Shown one piece after another: positions 1 to 5,568 of a stretch of DNA of 5,700 bases; within the stretch, counting starts at the first letter, position 1, and the number at the start of each line of letters is the position of its first letter. The notes under the pieces are model-generated. The model did no database searches. It saw only the letters and a program-made list of their open reading frames with translations, and was not told the origin of the DNA. The DNA is from Ascidiaceihabitans sp. (GTDB lineage Bacteria > Pseudomonadota > Alphaproteobacteria > Rhodobacterales > Rhodobacteraceae), in the NCBI GenBank assembly GCA_023301665.1, contig JALZUL010000231.1, positions 1 to 5,700 of the forward strand, in the 5' to 3' direction. The translations under genes and the position numbers were made by a program.

Positions 1-209
1 TTACTGTGATCCTTGCGCAAAACAAAGGCTTCGTCACTTTTGAATCCGACATGGATGCCCTCAAATCGGACGTACAGGCGGATAACATGGACATGACACC
101 GCTCATGGGAGAGCAGTTTATGAGTTTGGCTAGTGGCTCTGTTCAGCGCTTGCAGCGGATCAATGAGAACAGGGCAGGCGGTTTCGACCCACCTCGACCG
201 ATGCTGTGA
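1..209 (+). CDS. C-terminal end of an unidentified protein (5' end outside window)
   Basis: An open frame runs from the left edge to a TGA at 207-209 and encodes about 68 visible residues, ending in ...NRAGGFDPPRPML. A GTG at position 6 could in principle start it, but the frame is open to the edge and no ribosome binding site can be seen, so a truncated 3' end is more likely. The visible part is hydrophilic, rich in Met, Asp and Gln, with no membrane segment. It contains a short acidic/Met stretch (DNMDMTPLMGEQFM) and a Pro-rich tail. I do not recognise the family and assign no function. The gap to the next gene's ATG is 94 bases, so co-transcription with the exporter gene is possible but not shown. 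It could also be a chance or decayed frame. Confidence 0.45.
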   Translation, partial: TVILAQNKGFVTFESDMDALKSDVQADNMDMTPLMGEQFMSLASGSVQRLQRINENRAGGFDPPRPML

Positions 210-287
210 TCGGTATGTATGTCGGCTTCAGTGACGACAGCCTTGCCAATCCAATGTCGCTCAACAACTATATTAGCAGACCGATTC

Positions 288-293
288 AAGGAG
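288..293 (+). promoter_or_regulatory. Shine-Dalgarno AAGGAG that sets the start of the LysE-type exporter
   Basis: A near-perfect AAGGAG lies 10 bases before the ATG at 304 but only 1 base before the alternative in-frame TTG at 295. This spacing argues for ATG 304 as the real start and against the longer TTG-initiated reading. Confidence 0.7.
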
Positions 294-303
294 TTTGCTC
301 ATC

Positions 304-942
304 ATGTTTTCGATTTATGCATTGACGTGGTTAGGTGTTCTCGCAGCCCAAATGTCTCCTGGCCCTAATCTTGCCGCCGTTGCATCGGTCGGTTTGGCAC
401 AGGGGCGACGGCCCGCTCTATTCGTGGTGACGGGCATTTCTTCTGGTATGCTTGTTTGGTCGTTGGCGACGGCTTTGGGCCTAGGCGTTCTTATAGAAGC
501 GTTCCCACTATCACTCTTATTATTGAAATTTTTGGGTGGTAGTTATCTTCTTTTTCTCGGCATCAAGGCTGCACGCGCGACCGTGAAAGGTGGTGCGAAC
601 ACAACATTTGCACCCGATGCCCGACCACTAACTGATCGCCTTGCGTGGCGTCGTGGCGTTCTGGTTCTGCTCACCAATCCCAAAGCCGCGTTGATGTGGG
701 CTGCGGTTGCGTCTTTCCTGTTCGGACAAGGGCTGAGCGCATGGCACGTCCTCGCATTCGGTCCAATGGGTGCATTGTCGGGGTTGGTTATCTATGGAAC
801 ATACGCATGGCTGTTCTCGACTGGTGCCGCCATGCGTGGCTACAGTCGTTTTACAAATTGGTTTGAAGGTGTCTTTGCGGCAGCGTTTGGAGCAATGGGT
901 GCCAGCCTAATTTGGGCGGGGCTACGAGAGGCACGTAACTGA
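304..942 (+). CDS. LysE/RhtB-family amino acid (or related metabolite) exporter
   Basis: This is a 212-residue inner-membrane protein, the usual length for LysE/RhtB (LysE superfamily) exporters, which export amino acids or their derivatives using the proton-motive force. The family signature SPGPN sits at residues 18-22 at the end of the first membrane segment. The second conserved block, TNPKA, is at 124-128. About six hydrophobic segments can be seen (near 3-17, 37-60, 68-90, 117-140, 146-172 and 186-206), with a charged loop at about 90-116 in the middle, as in relatives. The ATG at 304 is preferred to TTG 295 because of the AAGGAG at 288-293. The substrate cannot be read from sequence; homoserine/threonine, lysine/arginine or cysteine-type substrates are all possible. 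Parts of the gene (about 500-560) look more AT-rich than dusA or the permease gene. A regulator often sits beside such genes, but none is visible here. Confidence 0.9.
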   Translation: MFSIYALTWLGVLAAQMSPGPNLAAVASVGLAQGRRPALFVVTGISSGMLVWSLATALGLGVLIEAFPLSLLLLKFLGGSYLLFLGIKAARATVKGGANTTFAPDARPLTDRLAWRRGVLVLLTNPKAALMWAAVASFLFGQGLSAWHVLAFGPMGALSGLVIYGTYAWLFSTGAAMRGYSRFTNWFEGVFAAAFGAMGASLIWAGLREARN

Positions 943-1277
943 TCTCCCCAAGGCATACCGGACATTCAAATCTTCAGGAGCGATGGCAAGTTTGCCCCGC
1001 AAAGCAGCCCTTGTTTCACGTCGCGGTGAATGCGGGCTTCGGTTCTCACGATGGGCAGGGCGATAGAACGTTCATTCAGCTTTCACATTAATTTAGATAA
1101 AGACAAATGATTGAAAAAATCTAAGTGGATTTGCTCTATTTGAGGGATTGGCAAAGCATCATACTGCGCCATCAACCAAAACGCTGTGCCCATTGTTGTT
1201 TATTGCTGCCTATTGTTGTCAGTCCAGTTTTGCACTAATTACACATTTCGTTGACCACAAAAACCGAAAGCCTATAA
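943..1277. other. 335-base intergenic region upstream of dusA without an intact gene
   Basis: Three parts can be distinguished. First, from about 966 to 1082 the minus strand has a short open frame (about 38 codons, containing ALPIVRTEARIH) with no ATG, GTG or TTG start; it looks like a decayed gene end or one of the dispersed intergenic repeats common in this group. Second, 1080-1140 is AT-rich. Third, 1191-1220 carries three tandem 10-base units, followed by a sigma70-like motif at 1251-1278. No tRNA or clear terminator is seen. The boundary roles are inferred. Confidence 0.6.
1191..1220. repeat. Three tandem 10-bp units (YATTGYTGYY) upstream of dusA
   Basis: The units CATTGTTGTT (1191-1200), TATTGCTGCC (1201-1210) and TATTGTTGTC (1211-1220) follow each other without gaps, so the ATTG cores recur at exactly 10 bp, about one helical turn. 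Differences are confined to pyrimidine exchanges. The array ends 57 bases before the dusA GTG and 30 bases before a possible -35 element. It could be a regulator-binding array or a slippage-derived simple repeat; the sequence does not decide between these. Confidence 0.6.
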
Positions 1278-1278
1278 G
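1251..1278 (+). promoter_or_regulatory. Possible sigma70-type promoter touching the dusA start codon
   Basis: TTGACC (1251-1256) and TATAAG (1273-1278) are separated by 16 bases and each match the sigma70 consensus at 5 of 6 positions (TTGACA, TATAAT). The -10 box shares its last base with the annotated GTG start, so transcription from it would begin after that codon, around 1284-1287. Either this is a chance match, or translation of that transcript begins further in, for example at TTG 1302. Confidence 0.3.
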
Positions 1279-2306
1279 TGTCTGAAACTAAAAGATACAA
1301 TTTGCATCACCACGCACGCCTATCCGTTGCACCCATGATGGATTGGACGGATCGCCATTGCCGTTACCTTCACCGTCAACTGAGTGGGGAGGCTTTGCTC
1401 TACACTGAGATGGTGACGTCACCCGCTTTGTTGCGGGGTGGGGCGATGCATCTTTTGGATCATGATGTGGCTGAGCACCCAGTTGCGTTGCAATTGGGCG
1501 GGTCTGATCCCGTCGAGTTGGCCAAAGCCGCACGCATTGGGGCGGATGCGGGATATGATGAGATCAATTTGAATGTGGGCTGTCCCTCTGACCGGGTTCA
1601 GTCTGGCACATTTGGCGCGGTGTTGATGCGCCATCCCAAGCTGGTTGCCGATTGCGTTTCCGCGATGCGGGCTGAGGTGGATATTGAGGTGACAGTGAAA
1701 TGTCGCATTGGTGTCGACGATCAAGACCCCGAAGAGGTACTGCCTGAATTTTTGGCCCGCGTTGTCGGGACGGGATGTGAACGGGTGATCATCCACGCAC
1801 GCAAAGCTTGGCTAAAGGGGTTAAGCCCAAAGGAAAACCGTGATGTGCCGCCGCTTGACTACGAGCTTGTGCACAAGATGAAGGGATATTTCCCCAACCT
1901 TCACATCTCGATCAACGGTGGGATTTCCACATTGGATCACGCACGTGACCTGCTGGAAAGCGGGTTGGACGGTGTGATGGTCGGGCGCGCAGCATATCAT
2001 CAGCCAAGTGATATCCTCAGCGCTGCCGATCCTGTGATCTATGGTGTGGGGGAAGTGACGAACGCTGAGCAAGCGGTCCATGCTATGCTGCCCTACATCG
2101 AGGCGCATCTGACCGCAGGTGGGCGTTTGCATCAAGTCACGCGACATATGCTTGGTCTGTTTGCTGGGCGCCCGGGAGCACGAAGCTGGCGGCGGATGTT
2201 GTCGGAAGAGGCCAACAAAAAGGGCGCGGGGCCAGAATTAGTGTTAGCAGCACTGGAACACATGTCACAAATTGCGCAAGATGTCGAAGCTGCGCAAATA
2301 TCCTGA
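1278..2306 (+). CDS. dusA: tRNA-dihydrouridine(20/20a) synthase DusA
   Basis: The 342-residue cytosolic flavoenzyme has the typical DusA length and reduces uridines in the tRNA D-loop (U20/U20a in E. coli DusA) with FMN and NADPH. The N-terminal TIM-barrel motif SVAPMMDWTDRHCRY (16-30) is diagnostic for the DusA branch. NLNVGCPSDRVQSG (97-110) carries the catalytic Cys at 102. VKCRIGVDD (140-148) supplies the conserved Lys at 141, and IIHARKAWLKGLSPKENR (171-188) contains the His/Arg substrate and flavin region. INGGI (212-216) and VGRAAY (235-240) are phosphate-binding barrel loops. The helical C-terminal part follows (HMLGLFAGRPGARSWRR). No key residue is missing. The start is uncertain: GTG 1278 has only a weak GAAAG upstream and overlaps a -10-like box; TTG 1302 also keeps the whole core. 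The permease gene follows after 17 bases and is probably co-transcribed. The 5' end of dusA is a known integration site for genomic islands, but it is intact here. Confidence 0.95.
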   Translation: MSETKRYNLHHHARLSVAPMMDWTDRHCRYLHRQLSGEALLYTEMVTSPALLRGGAMHLLDHDVAEHPVALQLGGSDPVELAKAARIGADAGYDEINLNVGCPSDRVQSGTFGAVLMRHPKLVADCVSAMRAEVDIEVTVKCRIGVDDQDPEEVLPEFLARVVGTGCERVIIHARKAWLKGLSPKENRDVPPLDYELVHKMKGYFPNLHISINGGISTLDHARDLLESGLDGVMVGRAAYHQPSDILSAADPVIYGVGEVTNAEQAVHAMLPYIEAHLTAGGRLHQVTRHMLGLFAGRPGARSWRRMLSEEANKKGAGPELVLAALEHMSQIAQDVEAAQIS

Positions 2307-2323
2307 GAGCCTAAGGAAAAATC

Positions 2324-3145
2324 ATGCCCGAAACACTTTTGTTGATCCAGATGTTACTGGTCTTACTGTCGATTGGTGCCTTTGCTGGCGTCTTGGCCGG
2401 TTTGCTGGGTGTTGGTGGTGGGATTGTTCTGGTCCCAGCGTTTTTCTATGCGTTTCAAACACTTGGCTATGATGGGCCGCAGTTGATGCAGATGTGTTTG
2501 GCGACGTCGCTCGCAACGATCATCGTAACATCGGTGCGTTCGGTACACAGCCACAATAAAAAAGGTGCGGTTGATTGGGAGATCCTGCGCGGTTGGGCCC
2601 CAGGGATTGCCGTTGGCGCGGTTTTGGGAATGTTGGTTGTGTCACAGCTGCGTTCAACCACCTTGCAGGCGATCTTTGGCATTTTGGCATTGATTGTTGG
2701 TCTCTACATGAGCTTTGGCCGTTCGGAATGGCGCCTTGGACTGATGATGCCAAAAGGGCCGCTGCGCTTGGTTCTTTCGCCATTGGTTGGCTTTATGTCG
2801 GTGCTGATGGGCATCGGAGGGGGCAGCTTTGGTGTGCCGCTGATGAGCTTGTTTAACACGCCAATTCACCGTGCCGTGGCGACAGCTGCGGGTTTTGGGG
2901 TCGTGATTGCTGTGCCTGCTGTGATCGGGTTTTTATTGGTAGATATGCAGATGGACGTGCCGCCGCTGACCATAGGTGCTGTGAACTTGATCGCGTTCTT
3001 TGTCATCATCGCGATGACATTGTTAACCGCACCGCTTGGGGTCAAGCTGGCGCATTCAATGGATGCCAAGCCCCTAAAGCGCGTCTTTGGTGTGTTCTTG
3101 ATATTGGTGGCGTTAAATATGCTGCGCAAGGCTTTGATCGGCTAA
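2324..3145 (+). CDS. TauE/SafE-family (DUF81) membrane permease, likely sulfite/organosulfur or related anion export
   Basis: This 273-residue integral inner-membrane protein has about eight to nine hydrophobic segments. It shows the duplicated architecture of the TauE/SafE family: the glycine-rich motif GLLGVGGGIVLVP (26-38) in the first half is echoed by LMGIGGGSFGVPLMS (161-175) in the second half. A small hydrophilic loop (HSHNKKGAVDWE, 76-87) separates the third and fourth segments. Some family members are implicated in export of sulfite or sulfoacetate during taurine and other sulfonate degradation, but most are uncharacterised, and no sulfonate genes lie nearby, so the substrate here is unknown. 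The ATG is preceded by AAGGAAA at 2313-2319, with 4 bases in between. The gene follows dusA by 17 bases, which suggests one transcript. It converges tail-to-tail with the minus-strand DUF1289 gene. Confidence 0.9.
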   Translation: MPETLLLIQMLLVLLSIGAFAGVLAGLLGVGGGIVLVPAFFYAFQTLGYDGPQLMQMCLATSLATIIVTSVRSVHSHNKKGAVDWEILRGWAPGIAVGAVLGMLVVSQLRSTTLQAIFGILALIVGLYMSFGRSEWRLGLMMPKGPLRLVLSPLVGFMSVLMGIGGGSFGVPLMSLFNTPIHRAVATAAGFGVVIAVPAVIGFLLVDMQMDVPPLTIGAVNLIAFFVIIAMTLLTAPLGVKLAHSMDAKPLKRVFGVFLILVALNMLRKALIG

Positions 3146-3295
3146 AAGTGACGCTCGAGACCGAGCGCGAGCCCCAGTCGTTTCAGGCATAACACTCTCA
3201 AATCCAATTGAGCGTGCGGTTTTCAATGATTGAGCATTTGGTTTGTGGCGGCGTTTGAAACCATTGGGCGGTTTAGCAAAACAGCCTCGAAACGA
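3146..3295. other. 150-base convergent intergenic region; no clear terminator
   Basis: This is the space between the permease stop and the DUF1289 gene stop, where both transcripts should end. The best inverted repeat is CGCTCG (3152-3157) / CGAGCG (3162-3167) with a 4-base AGAC loop, 6 bases after the permease stop. It lacks a following T-tract, so it is a weak terminator candidate at best. A second short stem, CTCAA (3197-3201) / TTGAG (3208-3212), is also unconvincing. Rho-dependent ends remain possible. Confidence 0.5.
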
Positions 3296-3541
3296 CTATC
3301 GCTTTAAACGCGCGGCTCGCCCACCACGCCGTCCTTTCGGGACAGCCACGCGGGTTGGCAGTTCAGCGATAATCTCAGAGCGCTCATCAGGGTGCATCTT
3401 TGACCAACGCCCAATTTCATCAATCGAGCGGTTGCATCCTGTGCACAGCCGCGTCGCGGGGTGTACGACGCAGATCTGGATACATGGGCTTTCAATTTCG
3501 TCGCGTCGCCACACCGGAGGGGCGTCTTTACTTGATGTCAT
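3296..3541 (-). CDS. DUF1289-family small Cys-rich protein
   Basis: The 81-residue protein carries the DUF1289 core, with SPCIQIC at 18-24 and the second Cys pair inside LCTGCNRSIDEIGRW (32-46). Four cysteines at 20, 24, 33 and 36 (spacing C-x3-C-x8-C-x2-C) look suited to binding a metal such as zinc or an Fe-S centre; this is inferred from the pattern, and the biochemical function of the family is not known to me. The C-terminal tail is strongly basic (KGRRGGRAARLKR), which might contact nucleic acid. No membrane segment or signal peptide is present. The ATG (3541-3539) overlaps the ruvX TGA (3540-3538) as ATGA, so translation is probably coupled. It is the last gene of the ccmI-ruvX unit. 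Confidence 0.88.
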   Translation of the reverse strand: MTSSKDAPPVWRRDEIESPCIQICVVHPATRLCTGCNRSIDEIGRWSKMHPDERSEIIAELPTRVAVPKGRRGGRAARLKR

Positions 3542-4014
3542 GATGAGGCTTTCAATACACGCAAACGGTCTAAGAATCCTTGTAAGATAAACCCAGCAGC
3601 GACGTGGTCAATGACCTCAGAGCGGCGTTTGCGTGACGTATCCGCCAAAAGCAGAGCACGTTCAGCGGCCACAGTGCTCAGGCGTTCGTCCCAGTAGGTA
3701 ATGGGGCCAGTGTAGATTTTCTCAAGGTTGCGCGCAAAGGCACGAGTGGATTGGCAACGCGGGCCTTCAGAGCCGTCCATGTTGCGTGGCAGGCCAAGAA
3801 CCAAGCCACCAATGTTGCGCTTTTCGATGACTTCGAGCAGGCGCGCGGCATCTATGCCGAACTTCTTGCGTTTGATCGTTTCAAGCGGGGAAGCCACGCC
3901 CAGAAAGGTATCTGACACGGCCAATCCAATGGTGACAGTGCCCAGATCAAGCCCGATCAGGGACTGCATGGCGGGGATGGCGGCGTTGAATTCTTCGACG
4001 TCTTCAAGGATCAT
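3538..4014 (-). CDS. ruvX: RuvX/YqgF-family putative Holliday junction resolvase / pre-16S rRNA nuclease
   Basis: This 158-residue cytosolic protein has the RNase H-like fold of the YqgF family. Family members are linked to 16S rRNA 5'-end maturation in E. coli and are also annotated as putative Holliday junction resolvases. Motifs in order: LIGLDLGTVTIGLAVSD (19-35) with the first catalytic Asp at 23; LVLGLPRNMDGSEG (71-84); YWDERLSTVAAE (107-118) with the acidic Glu at 110; and VIDHVAAGFILQ (134-145) with the last Asp at 136. All expected acidic residues are present. The position usually occupied by Lys/Arg after GT in the first motif is Val 27, a mild oddity. The ATG (4014-4012) overlaps the ccmI TGA (4013-4011) as ATGA. 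An internal Met at 16 would give a shorter form, but the overlap and the common length of relatives favour the first ATG. The downstream DUF1289 gene also overlaps by 4 bases. Confidence 0.93.
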   Translation of the reverse strand: MILEDVEEFNAAIPAMQSLIGLDLGTVTIGLAVSDTFLGVASPLETIKRKKFGIDAARLLEVIEKRNIGGLVLGLPRNMDGSEGPRCQSTRAFARNLEKIYTGPITYWDERLSTVAAERALLLADTSRKRRSEVIDHVAAGFILQGFLDRLRVLKASS

Positions 4015-5234
4015 TCTACAACTCCTGCACGTTGCGCGGCGCGTGTGATCATGTCGATTGCTGTCAGGTCATCCGCAAAAACCTGCTGGGCATTTTGGAA
4101 AATGGCAAAGGCTTGATCTGAGCGGCCAAGTACCCCTAAAGCGCCAATAAGCTGCGCCCACTCGGGTGCTGATCCGCCTTCGGTTGCGAGGCGGTCAGAC
4201 AGGCCAGCCACCATGCCCTCGATCATCTCGATGCGTTCAGCACCCGTCAGCTCTGCAGCGGCATCGATGTCGCCAAAGGTTGGGCCGTTTGTCGCAGCCG
4301 AGCCAATGGCTGGGATTTGGTAATTCACACCAGCGCGTTGCGCCATGTCTGGGATCTGCGCCAAGATAGGGGCGATCCACGGCGCATTTTCTGGGCCGAT
4401 GCGAAGCTGACGATCCCAGATACGAAACGCCATGTCTGGTCGACCGGTTTGGGCCATCATCAAGCCTGAATAATAACGCGCAATGCCGTTTTGTGGATCG
4501 GTGTTGAGCACAACGCTGGCTGCCTGCTCTGCCTCGGGTGAGACGTAACCGCCGGCGGCGAGCACAAGCAGATCGGCATAATCCGTGAGGTCCTGAACGG
4601 TAGCTTGTTCACCTTTCAGTTCGATCAAACGGGCCTGAGCGGTGTAGGCGGCGATGAAGTTGCCCAAGTTGGATTCGTTTTGGGCCAAAAGCGCATGCCC
4701 TTGAATGTCATCGGGGCGCTGAACGACCGTGTTGCGTAGGGTCTGAACGAGCCTGAGGTAATCCTCGCTAAATTCAGTTGTAGCGGGTTTCTCTGGTAGG
4801 CTTGCCTCGGCTTCTGCTTGTGTGGGGCGGGTCTCACGCAGGTTTTCGGCAAATGCGATCCGTTCGGCTAATGCAAGGTCACCGTAACCGGGTGCACCCA
4901 AACCAGAATAAAGCGCAAAGCTACCAACTGCGAGGGCAACAGCGATACCGCCGGCAAGCAATTTAGGGGCGCCGCTGGTGGTATCGTCGATTTCGCGGCG
5001 TGCGACATCTGCTGCGAGAATGCGGCGCGAAATTTCTGTGCGCACGCGGGTTGCGTCTTCAGTGCTCAGCACACCGCGCTCCAGATCACGCTCAACTTCA
5101 CTCAGTTGGTCGCGATATACCCGCAAATCATAGTCGGCCTTGTCGTTTGATTTCTCATCGCGGCGCAACAATGCAAGGGCCAAAAGCCCCGCCACAATCA
5201 GTGTCAGTACAATCGTAGTAATCCAAAACGCCAT
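4011..5234 (-). CDS. ccmI: Cytochrome c-type biogenesis protein CcmI (apocytochrome chaperone)
   Basis: The 407-residue inner-membrane protein fits the alphaproteobacterial CcmI layout, which holds apocytochrome c for haem ligation by the CcmFHI complex. A first membrane helix lies at about 3-23 (WITTIVLTLIVAGLLALALL). A cytoplasmic helical loop follows at about 30-80 (DLRVYRDQLSEVERDLERG, typical of the family's heptad-rich segment). A second membrane helix lies at about 91-110 (KLLAGGIAVALAVGSFALYS). The long periplasmic part (115-407) has TPR-like helices, for example around 176-207, 240-275 and 357-386. The start at ATG 5234 is chosen because GAAAGG (5247-5242) sits 7 bases upstream and the protein then begins MAFW directly before the first helix; an in-frame ATG at 5297 would add 21 polar residues and lacks support. 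The gene heads a unit with ruvX and the DUF1289 gene. Other ccm genes are not in the window. Confidence 0.93.
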   Translation of the reverse strand: MAFWITTIVLTLIVAGLLALALLRRDEKSNDKADYDLRVYRDQLSEVERDLERGVLSTEDATRVRTEISRRILAADVARREIDDTTSGAPKLLAGGIAVALAVGSFALYSGLGAPGYGDLALAERIAFAENLRETRPTQAEAEASLPEKPATTEFSEDYLRLVQTLRNTVVQRPDDIQGHALLAQNESNLGNFIAAYTAQARLIELKGEQATVQDLTDYADLLVLAAGGYVSPEAEQAASVVLNTDPQNGIARYYSGLMMAQTGRPDMAFRIWDRQLRIGPENAPWIAPILAQIPDMAQRAGVNYQIPAIGSAATNGPTFGDIDAAAELTGAERIEMIEGMVAGLSDRLATEGGSAPEWAQLIGALGVLGRSDQAFAIFQNAQQVFADDLTAIDMITRAAQRAGVVE

Positions 5235-5568
5235 TAGGCCGCCTTTCGTAGTTCCATAGGTGATGTAGCGCTGCGAGAGCGTTTGCAAAAGGGGCAATTG
5301 ACCGCGTGTTGCAGTGACCCACGTTCAATTGATCACAAGAGAGAAGGGAAATATGAAGCTGGTCACTGCTCGCAGGGTGGTACGTGTCGTAAAACCACAT
5401 AAATGTGCCGCCTGCAGTATCCTCATTTCCTGTATCTCATTCAGAACAGGGAGAGGTACAAATGTCTTTGCGAATCCCGCTGGTTAAACCATTCTAAGGT
5501 TACGGCTGATCCGCTTGGTATCCCTGCGTTGTGCCGCTCCTGTTGATCATTAGTCGGAAGCCACGCCT
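5235..5568. other. Divergent ccmI / soxB intergenic region (soxB leader)
   Basis: This 334-base region should hold promoters for both ccmI (-) and soxB (+), but I cannot point to a convincing -35/-10 pair for either. Visible elements are two CAATTG sites 30 bp apart (5295-5300, 5326-5331), a nested hairpin (5372-5415), and two short plus-strand ORFs with Shine-Dalgarno-like sequences: 5353-5487, 44 residues, and 5462-5497, 11 residues (MSLRIPLVKPF), in different frames. TTGATCA occurs twice (5329-5335, 5543-5549). None of these has a proven role. Confidence 0.55.
5242..5247 (-). promoter_or_regulatory. Shine-Dalgarno GAAAGG that sets the ccmI start
   Basis: On the minus strand GAAAGG lies 7 bases before the ATG at 5234. 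It supports the 407-residue CcmI over the 428-residue reading from 5297. Confidence 0.6.

Noticed and set aside
241..303. sigma70 promoter for the LysE-type gene (TTGCCA at 243-248 with TATATT at 269-274)
   Set aside because: The spacer is 20 bases, too long for a normal sigma70 promoter, and no better -35 fits the TATATT box.
645..866. An overlapping 73-codon plus-strand frame inside the LysE-type gene
   Set aside because: It lies in another frame of a clear membrane protein and has no recognisable domain.
3146..3170. Rho-independent terminator after the permease gene (CGCTCG/CGAGCG stem)
   Set aside because: The stem is only 6 bp and is followed by a GC-rich stretch with no T-tract, so it does not meet the usual pattern.
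3243..4048. Plus-strand open frames opposite the DUF1289, ruvX and ccmI genes
   Set aside because: They are antisense to well-recognised protein families and have compositions typical of shadow frames (Arg/Ser/Pro-rich).
5235..5297. A longer CcmI starting at ATG 5297
   Set aside because: The added 21 residues are polar and precede the signal-like first helix; the Shine-Dalgarno fits ATG 5234.
5340..5568. A glycine riboswitch in front of soxB, as glycine is the product of sarcosine oxidation
   Set aside because: I could not find the conserved glycine aptamer core in order; only short purine-rich matches such as AGGGAGAGG are present.
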